64,000 nt of DNA from JBFXCS01 sp050181915 (GTDB taxonomy: Bacteria > Actinomycetota > Thermoleophilia > Miltoncostaeales > Miltoncostaeaceae), in contig JBFXCS010000001.1 of assembly GCA_050181915.1 (NCBI GenBank), positions 1,054,001-1,118,000 on the forward strand. Reading direction: 5' to 3'. Shown piece after piece: positions 33,778 through 44,470 of the stretch. The notes below the pieces were generated by a model, which did no database searches, was not told the origin of the DNA, and worked only from the letters and a program-made list of their open reading frames with translations. Numbering within the stretch: the first letter of the stretch is position 1; every line of letters begins with the position of its first letter. The position numbers and the translations under genes are program-made.

Positions 33778-34266
33778 TCAGTCCTCGCCGAAGGCGGCCC
33801 GCAGGCTCGCCTCCTGCTCCTCGGTGAGGTTGGTGCTGACGAGCTCGCCCTTCACGTCGGAGAGCTCCTTCGCGACCCGGTCGACGACCGCGTCGGAGCT
33901 CAGCAGGAAGAGGGCGGAGGTGCCCGGCGTGACCTTCTCGCGCACCGAGGAGATGAAGTCGTCGTCGATGCCCACGTCCGTGAGGTGCCCCGTGACCGCG
34001 CCGGTGACCGCGCCGATCGCCGCGCCGAGCAGCGGCATGAAGAAGATCAGCCCGAACAGGAACCCCCAGAAGGCCCCTCCCACGCCGCCCGCCGCCGTGA
34101 GGTCGGCGAGCTGCCGCGTCCGCGGCTTGCGCGCGCCCTCGGGCCAGCTCACCACCGCGGCGTCCTGGACCGCGATCAGGGCCTGCTTCTGCAGCTCCAG
34201 CAGGCGCTTCAGCACCTGGTCGGCCGTCTCCGGTCCGTCGAACCGCCACACCGTCAGCGACGCCAT
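33778..34266 (-). CDS. DUF1269 family membrane protein
   Basis: The 162-residue protein begins MASLTVWRFDGPETADQVL, typical for DUF1269, and has a glycine-rich double hydrophobic hairpin GGVGGAFWGFLFGLIFFMPLLGAAIGAVTG region (about 60-92) followed by a cytosolic domain with FISSVREKVTPGTSALF. Such proteins are widespread in actinobacteria and cyanobacteria and are often stress-linked, but no biochemical role is established. GGGAG ribosome-binding site precedes the ATG. Confidence 0.85.
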   Translation of the reverse strand: MASLTVWRFDGPETADQVLKRLLELQKQALIAVQDAAVVSWPEGARKPRTRQLADLTAAGGVGGAFWGFLFGLIFFMPLLGAAIGAVTGAVTGHLTDVGIDDDFISSVREKVTPGTSALFLLSSDAVVDRVAKELSDVKGELVSTNLTEEQEASLRAAFGED

Positions 34267-34339
34267 CGCATGACTCCCTTCGCGCGAACACCGGATCCGG
34301 GGCGGATCCTAGGAGCAGCGACGGTGCCGCGCCATCCCC

Positions 34340-35008
34340 TCAGCGCTCGTGGTCCCCCTCGTCGTCGTCGTCCTCGTCGTCCTCGGCGTGGGTCGCCAGG
34401 TTCGCCTGGGCGGCGTCGATGAGCGAGTGGGCCTCCTCCAGGTTCTGGGCCCGGAACAGCAGCCGGGCGAGGCTGCGGGCGTCGCGCGCGACGAGGTGGT
34501 CGACCGACCCGTCCTCCACCCAGAAGGGCGCGGCGTCGGGGTCCTGGCGCAGCAGCTCGACGGCCTGGTGGCCGCAGTCGAGGGTGTAGGTGGCGATGGC
34601 GTAGCGCCCCGAGCCGGTGCCGCCCTCGGGCTCCCACGAGACGAGCGGCCCCGAGCGCAGGCCGCCCGGCTCGACCACCTCGGAGGCCAGCTCCACGTCG
34701 CGCCAGGCCAGGTCGACCGGCACGCGCAGGTCGAACAGGAGCGCCTCGGCGTCCTCCACCCGGTCGGCCGCGCTGGCCAGCACCGCGGCCACCCAGTGGG
34801 CCTCGGCGAAGGAGAGGCCGGTGAACAGGTCCGCCTCGTCGAGCAGGGGCGCCAGCTGCGCCTCGGGCCGGGTGCTGATGCCGACGGCGTACTCCTCCGG
34901 CCCGTAGGCCCCGGCCTCGATCTTCGCGAGCACGCGCACGGCCGCGCCGCCGTCGCCCAGCAGGGGGCGGCGCCAGACTTCCAGGATCTCGTAGCGGTCG
35001 TCGGCCAC
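34340..35008 (-). CDS. Unknown protein with acidic C-terminal tail
   Basis: Predicted soluble protein of 222 residues, GTG start. I recognise no family. It has a regular alpha/beta composition with DCGHQAVELL near residue 145 and VDHLVARDARSLARLLF near 170, and ends in an Asp/Glu run (EDDEDDDDEGD). No signal peptide or membrane segment. It is a single gene between the DUF1269 and tetR genes, all on the minus strand. Codon usage is like that of its neighbours, so it is likely a real gene. Confidence 0.65.
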   Translation of the reverse strand: MADDRYEILEVWRRPLLGDGGAAVRVLAKIEAGAYGPEEYAVGISTRPEAQLAPLLDEADLFTGLSFAEAHWVAAVLASAADRVEDAEALLFDLRVPVDLAWRDVELASEVVEPGGLRSGPLVSWEPEGGTGSGRYAIATYTLDCGHQAVELLRQDPDAAPFWVEDGSVDHLVARDARSLARLLFRAQNLEEAHSLIDAAQANLATHAEDDEDDDDEGDHER

Positions 35009-35048
35009 GGGGCGTCAGGCTCCTCGATGTCGGGACGGGACCGGGAGA

Positions 35049-35774
35049 CTAGGAGGTTCCGGCGGTCTCCGCCGCGGCGCCGCGGACGAGCAGTCCGTCG
35101 ACGAAGGTGTCGATCGCGAAGAGGAAGCGGTCGCGCCCGTCGCCCTCGACGATCAGGCGGGCGTGCTCCACCAGGGTCGGATGGCGGTCCGGGGCCAGGC
35201 CGGCGAAGGCGGCGAGCAACCGCTCCCTGTCGTACCCCGTCCCCGTCCCCGACTCCACCCGCTGGCGCTCGATCACGTTCTCCACGGCCTTCGCCGTGAT
35301 CAACAGGAAGAGCGTGTCGAGCGCCAGCGCCGCCCGCCCCGGCTCGACGCCCCCGGCCCGCAGCAGCGCCATCATGGTCTCGGCACCGGCCATGGCGTTC
35401 GGGCCGGTGGGCACCTCGGCCAGGGCCACCCGCGCGATGCCGGGGTAGCGCTCGAGGGCCTCGAGCGAGGCGACGCACAGCTCCCTCAGCCGCTCGCGCC
35501 AGCGCGCGGGATCGACCGGCCCGCCGGACGGCACCTCGCCCACCACCTCGTCGAACAGCAGCCGCAGCAGCTCGTCGCGGCCGCGCACGTAGACGTAGAG
35601 CGAGGAGGCCCCGGTGTCGAGCGCGGCCGCGACCCGACGCATGGTGACGGCGTCGATGCCCTCGGCGCGCAGGATGCCCATCGCCGCATCGACGACGGCC
35701 CGCTCGGACAGCGGCGGCTTGGCGGGGCGGTCGCGGGTCGAGCGGCGGGGGGAGTCGGCTCGGTCGGTCGCCAT
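35049..35774 (-). CDS. TetR-family transcriptional repressor
   Basis: A 241-residue regulator. The N-terminal helix-turn-helix is seen as AVVDAAMGILRAEGIDAVTMRRVAAALDTGASSLYVYVRGR, and the C-terminal ligand domain resembles the TetR_C class (YPGIARVAL, MMALLRAGG). It is divergent from an MFS drug-exporter gene; the 103-base gap contains clustered GTTCG/CGAAC palindromes. The usual logic is repression of the pump and of itself, relieved by a pump substrate. Confidence 0.92.
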   Translation of the reverse strand: MATDRADSPRRSTRDRPAKPPLSERAVVDAAMGILRAEGIDAVTMRRVAAALDTGASSLYVYVRGRDELLRLLFDEVVGEVPSGGPVDPARWRERLRELCVASLEALERYPGIARVALAEVPTGPNAMAGAETMMALLRAGGVEPGRAALALDTLFLLITAKAVENVIERQRVESGTGTGYDRERLLAAFAGLAPDRHPTLVEHARLIVEGDGRDRFLFAIDTFVDGLLVRGAAAETAGTS

Positions 35775-35798
35775 CGGGGTCGTCCTCTCCGGGTTGCG

Positions 35799-35851
35799 CG
35801 AACAGTGTACGCCACGTACATTGTTCGTCGCGAACGTCGTTCGTCACGAAC
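35799..35851. promoter_or_regulatory. Operator region for the TetR regulator
   Basis: A 13-base inverted repeat with one mismatch, CGAACAGTGTACG / CGTACATTGTTCG, centred on CCA (35799-35827) is followed by overlapping short palindromes GTTCGTCGCGAAC (35823) and GTTCGTCACGAAC (35839). All share GTTCG/CGAAC half-sites. Position between divergent tetR and MFS genes fits TetR binding to both promoters. Confidence 0.7.
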
Positions 35852-35877
35852 GGCAGGCGCCGGACCGGGAGGCCGAG

Positions 35878-37347
35878 ATGACGGACACCACCGCGGGGCA
35901 CGCGCCCTCGCCCATCGGCTCGGCGGCGGCCGCCGCGGCCGGCGCGATCGCGCGCCACCCCGGCCGGTGGCTGGTGTTCGCGGTGGTCCTGATGGCCGAC
36001 GTCATGGACCTGATCGACTCCACCGTGACGAACGTGGCCGCGCCCGCCATCCGCGCGGACCTGGGCGGGGGCGAGACGCTGCTGCAGTGGCTGGGCGCCG
36101 GGTACACCCTGGCCTTCGCCGTGCTCCTCATCACCGGCGCGCGGCTCGGCGACCTCTGCGGGCGCAGGCGGTTGTTCCTGATCGGCGCCGCCGGCTTCAC
36201 CCTCGCATCGGCCGCCTGCGCGCTGGCCTGGTCGCCGGAGGCCCTCATCGCGACCCGGGTGCTGCAGGGCGCGTTCGGAGCGCTGATGATCCCGCAGGGC
36301 TTCGGCATGCTCACCGAGGTGCTGGACGATCGCGAGATGCCGCGGGCGTTCGGCGTCTTCGGCCCGGTGATGGGGATCGCCGCGGTGCTCGGCCCGATCG
36401 TCGGCGCGCTGCTCGTGGAGGCCGACCTGCTGGGCACCCGCTGGCGGGCCATCTTCCTGGTGAACGTGCCCCTGGGCGTGGCGTGCCTGGTCGTGGGCGC
36501 CCGCTGGATGCCGCGCACCGTCGCGGCCCGCGGCGGCGGCCTCGACCTGCCCGGCATGGCGCTGATCGGCGGCGCCGCCCTCGCCCTCGTCTATCCGCTC
36601 ATCCAGGGGCGCGAGCAGGGCTGGCCCGCCTGGACCTTCGCCGTCATCGCCCTGGGACTGGCGCTGGCCGTCTGCTTCGCGCTCTACGAGCGGCGCCGGC
36701 CGGCCGAGCGGGCCCTCGTCCAGGTGACGCTGATGCGCAACCGGGCCTTCACCTCGGGCATCGCGGTCGCCGCCGCCTTCTTCGCCGCCTTCGCGGGGAT
36801 CATGCTCGTGCTGTCGCTGTTCTGGCAGATCGGCGAGGGCCTCACCCCCATCGAGGCCGCCCTGTCGCTCGTGCCGCTGTCGGTGGGCATGGTGGCCGGC
36901 ATGGTCGCCTCGTTCGCCCTCGTCGCCCGCTTCGGCCGCCGGCTGGTCGCGGCCGGCGTGGCCGTCTCGGCGGCCGGCATCGGGGGCATGGCCGAGACTG
37001 CCCTCGCCCTCGACCGGCCCTCGCCCTGGGCGATGGTCGTCCCCACCGCCGTGGTGGGCATCGGCGCGGGCATGGTGTTCGGGCAGCTCTTCGACGTCAT
37101 CCTGGGCGGTGTCGCGGAGGCCGAGGTGGGCACCGCGTCCGGCGTCCTCAACGCCCTCCAGCAGCTCTCGTTCGCGCTCGGCATCGCCATCGTCGCGACG
37201 ATCTTCTTCGACGTGATGGACGCGCCGCGCCCGCCCTCCGAGGCGCTCGGCATCACCCTGCTGTGCACCCTGGCACCGCTCGCGATCGCCTTCGCGCTCG
37301 CCTTCCGATTGCCGCGACGCCCGCGCGAGGGGGCGCCTGCGCACTGA
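35878..37347 (+). CDS. MFS drug exporter, DHA2 (EmrB/QacA) family
   Basis: A 489-residue, 14-helix proton-coupled exporter. Helix 1 carries LMADVMDLIDSTVTNVAAPAIRADL, motif A is GARLGDLCGRRRLF, and motif C-like GPVMGIAAVLGPIVGALL. The ATG at 35878 has GGGAGG upstream; further upstream frames are over the operator. It is divergent from a TetR regulator that likely controls it. Natural substrate unknown; multidrug efflux is a family inference. Confidence 0.92.
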   Translation: MTDTTAGHAPSPIGSAAAAAAGAIARHPGRWLVFAVVLMADVMDLIDSTVTNVAAPAIRADLGGGETLLQWLGAGYTLAFAVLLITGARLGDLCGRRRLFLIGAAGFTLASAACALAWSPEALIATRVLQGAFGALMIPQGFGMLTEVLDDREMPRAFGVFGPVMGIAAVLGPIVGALLVEADLLGTRWRAIFLVNVPLGVACLVVGARWMPRTVAARGGGLDLPGMALIGGAALALVYPLIQGREQGWPAWTFAVIALGLALAVCFALYERRRPAERALVQVTLMRNRAFTSGIAVAAAFFAAFAGIMLVLSLFWQIGEGLTPIEAALSLVPLSVGMVAGMVASFALVARFGRRLVAAGVAVSAAGIGGMAETALALDRPSPWAMVVPTAVVGIGAGMVFGQLFDVILGGVAEAEVGTASGVLNALQQLSFALGIAIVATIFFDVMDAPRPPSEALGITLLCTLAPLAIAFALAFRLPRRPREGAPAH

Positions 37348-37371
37348 TCGGGCGGCGGCCGCGGCGGGCCG

Positions 37372-38346
37372 TCACGGGCCGCCCTCGCGCCCCGCCCGCC
37401 AGGCGCCCGGCGAGGTGCCGACGTGGCGCGTGAAGGCCCGCGTGAAGGCGGCGTCCGACTGGTAGCCGACGGCCGCCGCGGCCTCGGTGACCATCACACC
37501 CCGCTCGAGCATGCGCGCCGCCAGCTGCAGCCGCCAGCGGGTGAGGTAGGTCATCGGCGGCATGCCGGTGAAGTCGGCGAACCGATCGGCGAGCGACGAC
37601 CGCGACATCCCGATCTCCCGCGCCAGGCGGTCGATCGTCCACCGCTCGGCCGGCCGCGCGTGGATCACCCGCAGCGCGTCCCCCACCCGGCGGTCCCGCA
37701 GCCCCGCCACCCAGCCCCGCGCCTCGGCCGGCAGGGCCTCGATGTGCTGGCGCAGCGCCTCGAGGAACATCAGCTCGGCGAGCTTCGCCAGCGTCGCCTC
37801 GCGGCCCGCGCCCCGGGCCGCGCTCGCCTCGACCGCGGTGTCGAGCAGCGTCGTGACCCACCCCCAGCTCTGCGGCGACACCGGCGCGCGGATCATGGGG
37901 GGCAGCGACGCGAGCAGGGGATTGAAGGGCCGCGTGTCGCAGGCGAGGTAGCCGCAGACGAAGCGGCACCTCTCCCCCGGGCCGCGCTCGTTGACGCTGA
38001 TCGTCATGGGCAGGGGCTCGTCGATCGGGCGGAAGTAGCGCTCCCACATCGGCTCGCCCCTCATGCCCGGCGCGGAGGCCATGTAGTTCGCGTCGCCGCC
38101 GGGGAACATCACCATGTCGCCGGCCCGCACCCGCTCGGGCTCCCCGCCCTCACCGATCCGCTCGACCCAGCAGCCTCCCGCGGTCACGACGTGGAAGGCG
38201 ATCACGTGCTCGGCGTCGACCATCAGCCGGCGGCCGACCGCCTCGGTGCTGGGGCTCGACGCCACGAACGGGGCCCGCGCCTGCACGTCGTAGAAGAGCG
38301 CGCCCGACAGGCGGACGGCCAGGAGAACATCGGACAGCACGTCCAT
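37372..38346 (-). CDS. AraC-family transcriptional regulator with cupin sensor domain
   Basis: The 324-residue regulator has an N-terminal cupin-type domain (cupin_6: HVIAFHVVTAGGCWV, VRAGDMVMFPGGDANY) and C-terminal double helix-turn-helix (IDRLAREIGMSRSSLADRF, VTEAAAAVGYQSDAAFTRAFTRHVGTSPGAWR). The start MDVLSDVLLAVRLSGALFYD matches this subfamily; a longer frame upstream is not used because it overlaps the divergent promoter. Divergent by 166 bases from an FAD oxidase gene that it likely regulates. Confidence 0.9.
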   Translation of the reverse strand: MDVLSDVLLAVRLSGALFYDVQARAPFVASSPSTEAVGRRLMVDAEHVIAFHVVTAGGCWVERIGEGGEPERVRAGDMVMFPGGDANYMASAPGMRGEPMWERYFRPIDEPLPMTISVNERGPGERCRFVCGYLACDTRPFNPLLASLPPMIRAPVSPQSWGWVTTLLDTAVEASAARGAGREATLAKLAELMFLEALRQHIEALPAEARGWVAGLRDRRVGDALRVIHARPAERWTIDRLAREIGMSRSSLADRFADFTGMPPMTYLTRWRLQLAARMLERGVMVTEAAAAVGYQSDAAFTRAFTRHVGTSPGAWRAGREGGP

Positions 38347-38512
38347 GCCGCCCACCATCCCAGACGATCGGGCACGAGGACAGGACTGCGGGGCAGGCCC
38401 CGGACGGACGGGCAAGAGATTCGGCCGATCGGGCCTTCCGGGGGCCGCGCCGCCGGTCCTACGGTCGCCCGGATCGACGATCCACGACCGAGAACGACAC
38501 GGGAGTCCGACC

Positions 38513-39928
38513 ATGCTCGACACGACCTTCGAGGGGCTTCAGAGCAGCCTGCGCGGCCGCCTCGTCCGCCCCGGCGACGGGGACTACGACGAGGTCCGCG
38601 CCCTCTACAACGGCATGATCGACCGCCGTCCGGCGGCGATCGCCCTGTGCGCCGACGTCGGCGACGTGGTCACCGCCGTCGACCGGGCGCGGGAGCTCCG
38701 GCTGCCGCTGGCGGTGCGGGGCGCCGGCCATCACGGCGCCGGGCTCGGCGGCGTCGACGACGGCCTGGTCATCGATCTGGCCGCGCTGCGCCGGGTGGAG
38801 GTCGACCCGCGCGCCCGCACGGTCCGCGCCGGAGGCGGATGCACGCTGGCCGACATCGACGAGGCCACCGCCCCGCACGGGCTGGCGGTGCCGACCGGCT
38901 TCGTCTCCTCGACCGGGATCGGGGGCCTGACCCTCGGCGGCGGCACCGGCTACCTCACGCGCCAGCACGGGCTGACCATCGACAACCTGCTGGAGGCCGA
39001 GGTGGTGCTCGCCGACGGCCGCGTGGTCACCGCGAGCCCCGCCTCGCGCGCCGACCTCTTCTGGGCGCTGCGCGGCGGCGGCGGCAACTTCGGCGTCGTG
39101 ACGTCCTTCCTCTTCCGCGCCCACCCGGTGGACGAGGTCTTCGGGGGACCCGTCTTCTGGGACGTCCGGGACGCCGGCGCGATGCTGCGCGCGTACCGCG
39201 ACTTCCTGCCGCGGGCGCCCGAGCGGCTGGGGCTCTTCGCCGGCCTCAAGACCGTGCCGCAGGCCGCCCCCTTCCCCCCGGAGCACCAGGGCGCGACGGT
39301 CGGCGCGCTGATCGCGTGCCACAACGGGCCCGAGGAGGAGGGGATCGAGGCGATGAGGCCGCTGCTGGACGCGCTCCCGCCGCCCCTCTTCGACTGGCGC
39401 GGCCGCCAGCGCTTCGTGGACATGCAGAAGCTCTTCGATCCGCTGATGCCCGCCGGCATGCAGTGGTACTGGCGCGGCGACTTCGTCCACGAGCTGCCGG
39501 ACGAGGCGATCGAGGTCCACCTCGAGCACGCGCGCAGGCTCGGTCCGGGCTCGCAGTGCGTGATGCACCTCTACCCCGTCGACGGCGCGGTGCATCGGGT
39601 CGACCCCGGCGCCACGGCGTGGCGGGCGCGGGAGGCGCGCTGGTCGATGGTGATCGCGGGCATCGACTCCGACCCCCGCAGGGCCGCGGCCGTCACCGAG
39701 TGGGCGAGGGACTACTGGCGCGCCGTGCACCCCTTCTCCGGCCCCGGGGGCTACGTCAACTTCTGGATGGACGAGGACCTCGACGACGCGGCCGGCCGCA
39801 TGAAGGCGACCTACGGCCTGAACCTCCACCGCCTGCGGACGGTGAAGGCGACCTACGACCCCGGGAACCTCTTCCGGGTGAACCCGAACATCGCACCGGC
39901 GTCGCCGTCCGAGAACGGCGAGGGCTGA
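38513..39928 (+). CDS. FAD-linked oxidase of the berberine-bridge-enzyme type
   Basis: A 471-residue flavoenzyme. The FAD-binding PCMH domain includes AVRGAGHHGAG (H73 as the likely covalent flavin link) and SSTGIGGLTLGGGTGYL. The Cys of bicovalent members is absent in that loop, so the flavin is probably singly attached. The C-terminal BBE segment DPGNLFRVNPNI is present. Such enzymes oxidise sugars, alcohols or secondary metabolites. GGGAG lies nine bases before the ATG. No signal peptide. It is divergent from AraC and followed 56 bases later by cysteine dioxygenase. Confidence 0.9.
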   Translation: MLDTTFEGLQSSLRGRLVRPGDGDYDEVRALYNGMIDRRPAAIALCADVGDVVTAVDRARELRLPLAVRGAGHHGAGLGGVDDGLVIDLAALRRVEVDPRARTVRAGGGCTLADIDEATAPHGLAVPTGFVSSTGIGGLTLGGGTGYLTRQHGLTIDNLLEAEVVLADGRVVTASPASRADLFWALRGGGGNFGVVTSFLFRAHPVDEVFGGPVFWDVRDAGAMLRAYRDFLPRAPERLGLFAGLKTVPQAAPFPPEHQGATVGALIACHNGPEEEGIEAMRPLLDALPPPLFDWRGRQRFVDMQKLFDPLMPAGMQWYWRGDFVHELPDEAIEVHLEHARRLGPGSQCVMHLYPVDGAVHRVDPGATAWRAREARWSMVIAGIDSDPRRAAAVTEWARDYWRAVHPFSGPGGYVNFWMDEDLDDAAGRMKATYGLNLHRLRTVKATYDPGNLFRVNPNIAPASPSENGEG

Positions 39929-39984
39929 CGCCCCGCCGGCAGGCCCGACCCGGCGCGGCTGCTCGCGCTCCAGGAGGTTCACGC

Positions 39985-40518
39985 ATGATCGAGCTGCTCT
40001 CCTCGCCCCCGGCGGAGGATTCGATCGCCCCGCTCGACCCGGCCGCGCTGCGCGCCCTGGTCGACGGGCTCGCCGCGACGCCCGGTCTCTGGGAGCCGGG
40101 CGTGCGTCACGATCCGGCTGAGCGGCTCTACGAGCTGCTGTGGCGGGACGAGCGCATCGAGGTGTGGCTGATCTGCTGGAGCGGGGAGGACCACGACACC
40201 GGCTTCCACGACCACGACATCTCCAACGGCGCGTTCGCCGTGGTGCGGGGCGAGCTGGTGGAGGAGCGCCTCGGCCTGGAGGGGCCGATCCGGCGGCGGC
40301 TGCGGGCGGGGCGGTCGGTCGCGTTCTCGCCCTCGCACGTGCACCGGGTGCGCGGCGTGGGCGCCGGGCGGGCGGTGTCGATCCACGCGTACTCGCCGCC
40401 GCTGCGGCGGATGGGCGTCTACGAGGTCGCCCCCGACGGCGCGCTCGGCCGCACCACCGTCACCGCCGACCACGAGCTGGCCAACGGCGCAGGGGCCCCG
40501 CCGCCGTCCTACTCGTAG
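39985..40518 (+). CDS. Cysteine dioxygenase-like cupin protein
   Basis: The 177-residue cupin has iron ligands as in type I cysteine dioxygenases: H75 and H77 in GFHDHDISN and a third histidine in SIHAYSPPL (H134), with SPSHVHRV before it. The enzyme would oxidise cysteine or a related thiol to the sulfinate. The Cys of the Cys-Tyr crosslink is not conserved, as usual for bacterial homologues. AGGAGG ribosome-binding site. Its last 10 bases overlap the end of the convergent hrcA gene. Co-expression with the FAD oxidase is likely. Confidence 0.85.
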   Translation: MIELLSSPPAEDSIAPLDPAALRALVDGLAATPGLWEPGVRHDPAERLYELLWRDERIEVWLICWSGEDHDTGFHDHDISNGAFAVVRGELVEERLGLEGPIRRRLRAGRSVAFSPSHVHRVRGVGAGRAVSIHAYSPPLRRMGVYEVAPDGALGRTTVTADHELANGAGAPPPSYS

Positions 40519-41555
40519 ACGCCCTCGACGTAGCGCGACAGGATCTGGGCGGCGCCGCGCACGGTGGCCATCGCCAGGCGGTAGTCCATGCGCGTCGGAC
40601 CGAAGAGCGACACGGTGCCGAGGTTGCGCCGGGGCACCCCGTAGTTGGCGGCGACCATGCTGAGCCCGGCCAGGCTGCGATCCGGCAGCTCGGCGCCGAT
40701 GCGCAGGTACACCTCGTTGCGCGACAGCGCGCCGCGCAGCAGCGCGAGCAGCTCGTAGCGCTCCTCCAGGCTCTCCATGAGGGAGTCGATCGCCATCAGG
40801 TCGAGGTGGCGCTGCTCGGCCAGGAAGCGCGCCCGGCCGCCGACGAAGATGGTGGCGCCGGCGTCGTCCTCGAGATCGGTCAGGGCCGGGGCCAGCACCG
40901 AGAGGAAGTCGCGCTCCTTCCCCCCCAGCGACGGGTCGGTCAGGCGCGACTCGATCATCCGCGCGCCCAGCGACTGACCGGCGACGCGCTCGTTGAGGAA
41001 GGCGCCCGCCCACTCGCACAGACCCGGATCGACCGCCCCGTCGAAGGCGAACACCCGCTTCGTGACGGCGCCGGTGGAGGTGATGACCACCACCATGACC
41101 ACCTGGGGCTGCAACAGCAGCACCTCGACGTGGCGCACCGTGGACGAGGTGGGCGGCGGCGCCGTGACGATGCCCAGCAGGTTGGTGACCTGGGCCACCA
41201 CGTCGGCCAGGCGCGACAGGGCGGCGTCGACCTCGCGGCGCATCTCGGTGAGGTCGAGGGCCGTCTCGACCACCGCCGGCGGCCGCGCCGGCGGGTCGCG
41301 GGTGAGCAGCGTGTCCACGTAGTAGCGGTAGCCGCGGTCGGTGGGCACGCGGCCCGCCGAGGTGTGGGGGTGGTCGAGGAAGCCCAGCTCCTCCAGCCGG
41401 GCCAGCTCGTAGCGCACGGTGGACGAGGCGAAGTCGATGCCCTCGCGGCCGGCGATGTTCTTGCTGCCGACGGGCGACCCGGTGGCGATGTGCTCCTCGA
41501 TCACCGTGCGCAGGATCGCCTCCTGGCGCGGCTTCAGCTCCCCCCGCCCGCTCAT
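40509..41555 (-). CDS. hrcA: Heat-inducible transcription repressor HrcA
   Basis: HrcA represses heat-shock operons by binding CIRCE elements. The 348-residue protein begins MSGRGELKPRQEAILRTVIEEHI, with winged-helix SSTVRYELARLEELGFLDHPHTSAGRVPTDRGYRYYV, and the C-terminal PTRMDYRLAMATVR characteristic of the family. ATG overlaps the hemW stop. In relatives dnaJ follows directly; here 7.6 kb of accessory genes intervene. No CIRCE site was seen in the window, so its targets are elsewhere. Confidence 0.95.
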   Translation of the reverse strand: MSGRGELKPRQEAILRTVIEEHIATGSPVGSKNIAGREGIDFASSTVRYELARLEELGFLDHPHTSAGRVPTDRGYRYYVDTLLTRDPPARPPAVVETALDLTEMRREVDAALSRLADVVAQVTNLLGIVTAPPPTSSTVRHVEVLLLQPQVVMVVVITSTGAVTKRVFAFDGAVDPGLCEWAGAFLNERVAGQSLGARMIESRLTDPSLGGKERDFLSVLAPALTDLEDDAGATIFVGGRARFLAEQRHLDLMAIDSLMESLEERYELLALLRGALSRNEVYLRIGAELPDRSLAGLSMVAANYGVPRRNLGTVSLFGPTRMDYRLAMATVRGAAQILSRYVEGVYE

Positions 41556-42648
41556 GCGTACTCCATCAGCTGGTGGAGGACCGCGTTCTGCACGAAGCGC
41601 CCCTCGCGGGTGAGCGCGACGCTGCGGCCGGCGCGGTCGAGCAGGCCGGCGGCGCCCAGCCGGTCGAGCGCCTCGGGGTGGTCGGGCGGGCCCGACCAGT
41701 CGAGGTCGAGGCCGTCGGCCAGCCGCAGGCCCAGCATCCAGCGCTCGCGGCGCAGGTCGTCGGCGTCGAGGCTCTCGGCGCTGCGCGGGGGCTCCCGCCC
41801 GGCGGCGAGGGCGGCGACGTAGCGGTCGACGCCGGGGGCGTTGCGCCGGCGGCGCCCGTCGACGGTGCTCACCGCCCCGACGCCCACCCCGAGGTAGTCG
41901 GCCGCGCCCCAGTAGGCGAGGCTGTGCCGGCACTCGTGGCCCGGCCGGGCGAAGTTCGCCGTCTCGTACCAGCGGTAGCCGGCCGCCTCCAGGTCGTCGA
42001 CGATGCGGCGGTAGGCGTCGGCGGCCTCGTCCTCGTCGAAGGCGGGGGTGCCGCGGCGGGCGAGGGCCGAGCCGGGCTTGAGCTCCAGCTCGTACCAGGA
42101 CAGGTGATCCGGGCCCAGCTCGAGCGCGTCGGCCATGTCGGCCTCGAGGTCGGCCGCGCTCTGGCCGGGCACGGCGAACAGCAGGTCGATGCTGAGGTCG
42201 TCGAAACCGACCGCGCGCGCGCATTCGGCGGCCCGGCGCGCCTGGTCGGGGGTCGCGGCCCGGTCGAGGGCCTCGAGCAGGTGGGGCCGGAAGGACTGCA
42301 CGCCCAGCGACAGGCGCGTCACCCCCGCGGCGCGCAGCTCGGCGAGCGCCCGGCGATCGACGGTCTCGGGGTTCGCCTCGACGCTCACCTCGGCGCCGTC
42401 GGCCAGCAGCGGGCGGAGGCGGTCGAGCAGCCGGGCCAGGCGGCGCGGGCGCATCAGGGTGGGCGTGCCGCCCCCCAGGTACACGGTCTCGATCTCGCCG
42501 AGCAGGCCGGCCTCGCAGTCGATCTCGGCCAGGAGGGCGTCGGCGTAGGCGTCGCGGCGGTCGAGGCCGCCCACCTCCACCACGAAGGCGCAGTAGCCGC
42601 AGCGGGACGCGCAGAAGGGCAGGTGAACGTACAGGTGCCGGACCACGG

Positions 42649-42652
<4 letters not shown>
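41552..42652 (-). CDS. hemW: Radical SAM family heme chaperone HemW
   Basis: HemW is a radical-SAM protein, related to HemN, that handles heme. The 366-residue protein has the [4Fe-4S] motif CASRCGYCAF (C14, C18, C21), GGGTPTLM and the later ANFARPGHECRHSLAYW segment typical of HemW. GTG start overlaps the lepA stop by 4 bases. Found between lepA and hrcA as in many gram-positive genomes. Confidence 0.94.
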
Positions 42653-44466
<1,814 letters not shown>

Positions 44467-44470
44467 GCGG

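Noticed and set aside
34349..34385. GTC/CTC trinucleotide repeat
   Set aside because: It encodes the acidic Asp/Glu tail of the unknown protein on the minus strand; a coding low-complexity tail explains it.
34309..37344. Minus-strand open frame of about 1,000 codons antisense to the MFS exporter
   Set aside because: Shadow of the exporter, TetR and unknown-protein genes; the exporter has all DHA2 motifs on the plus strand.
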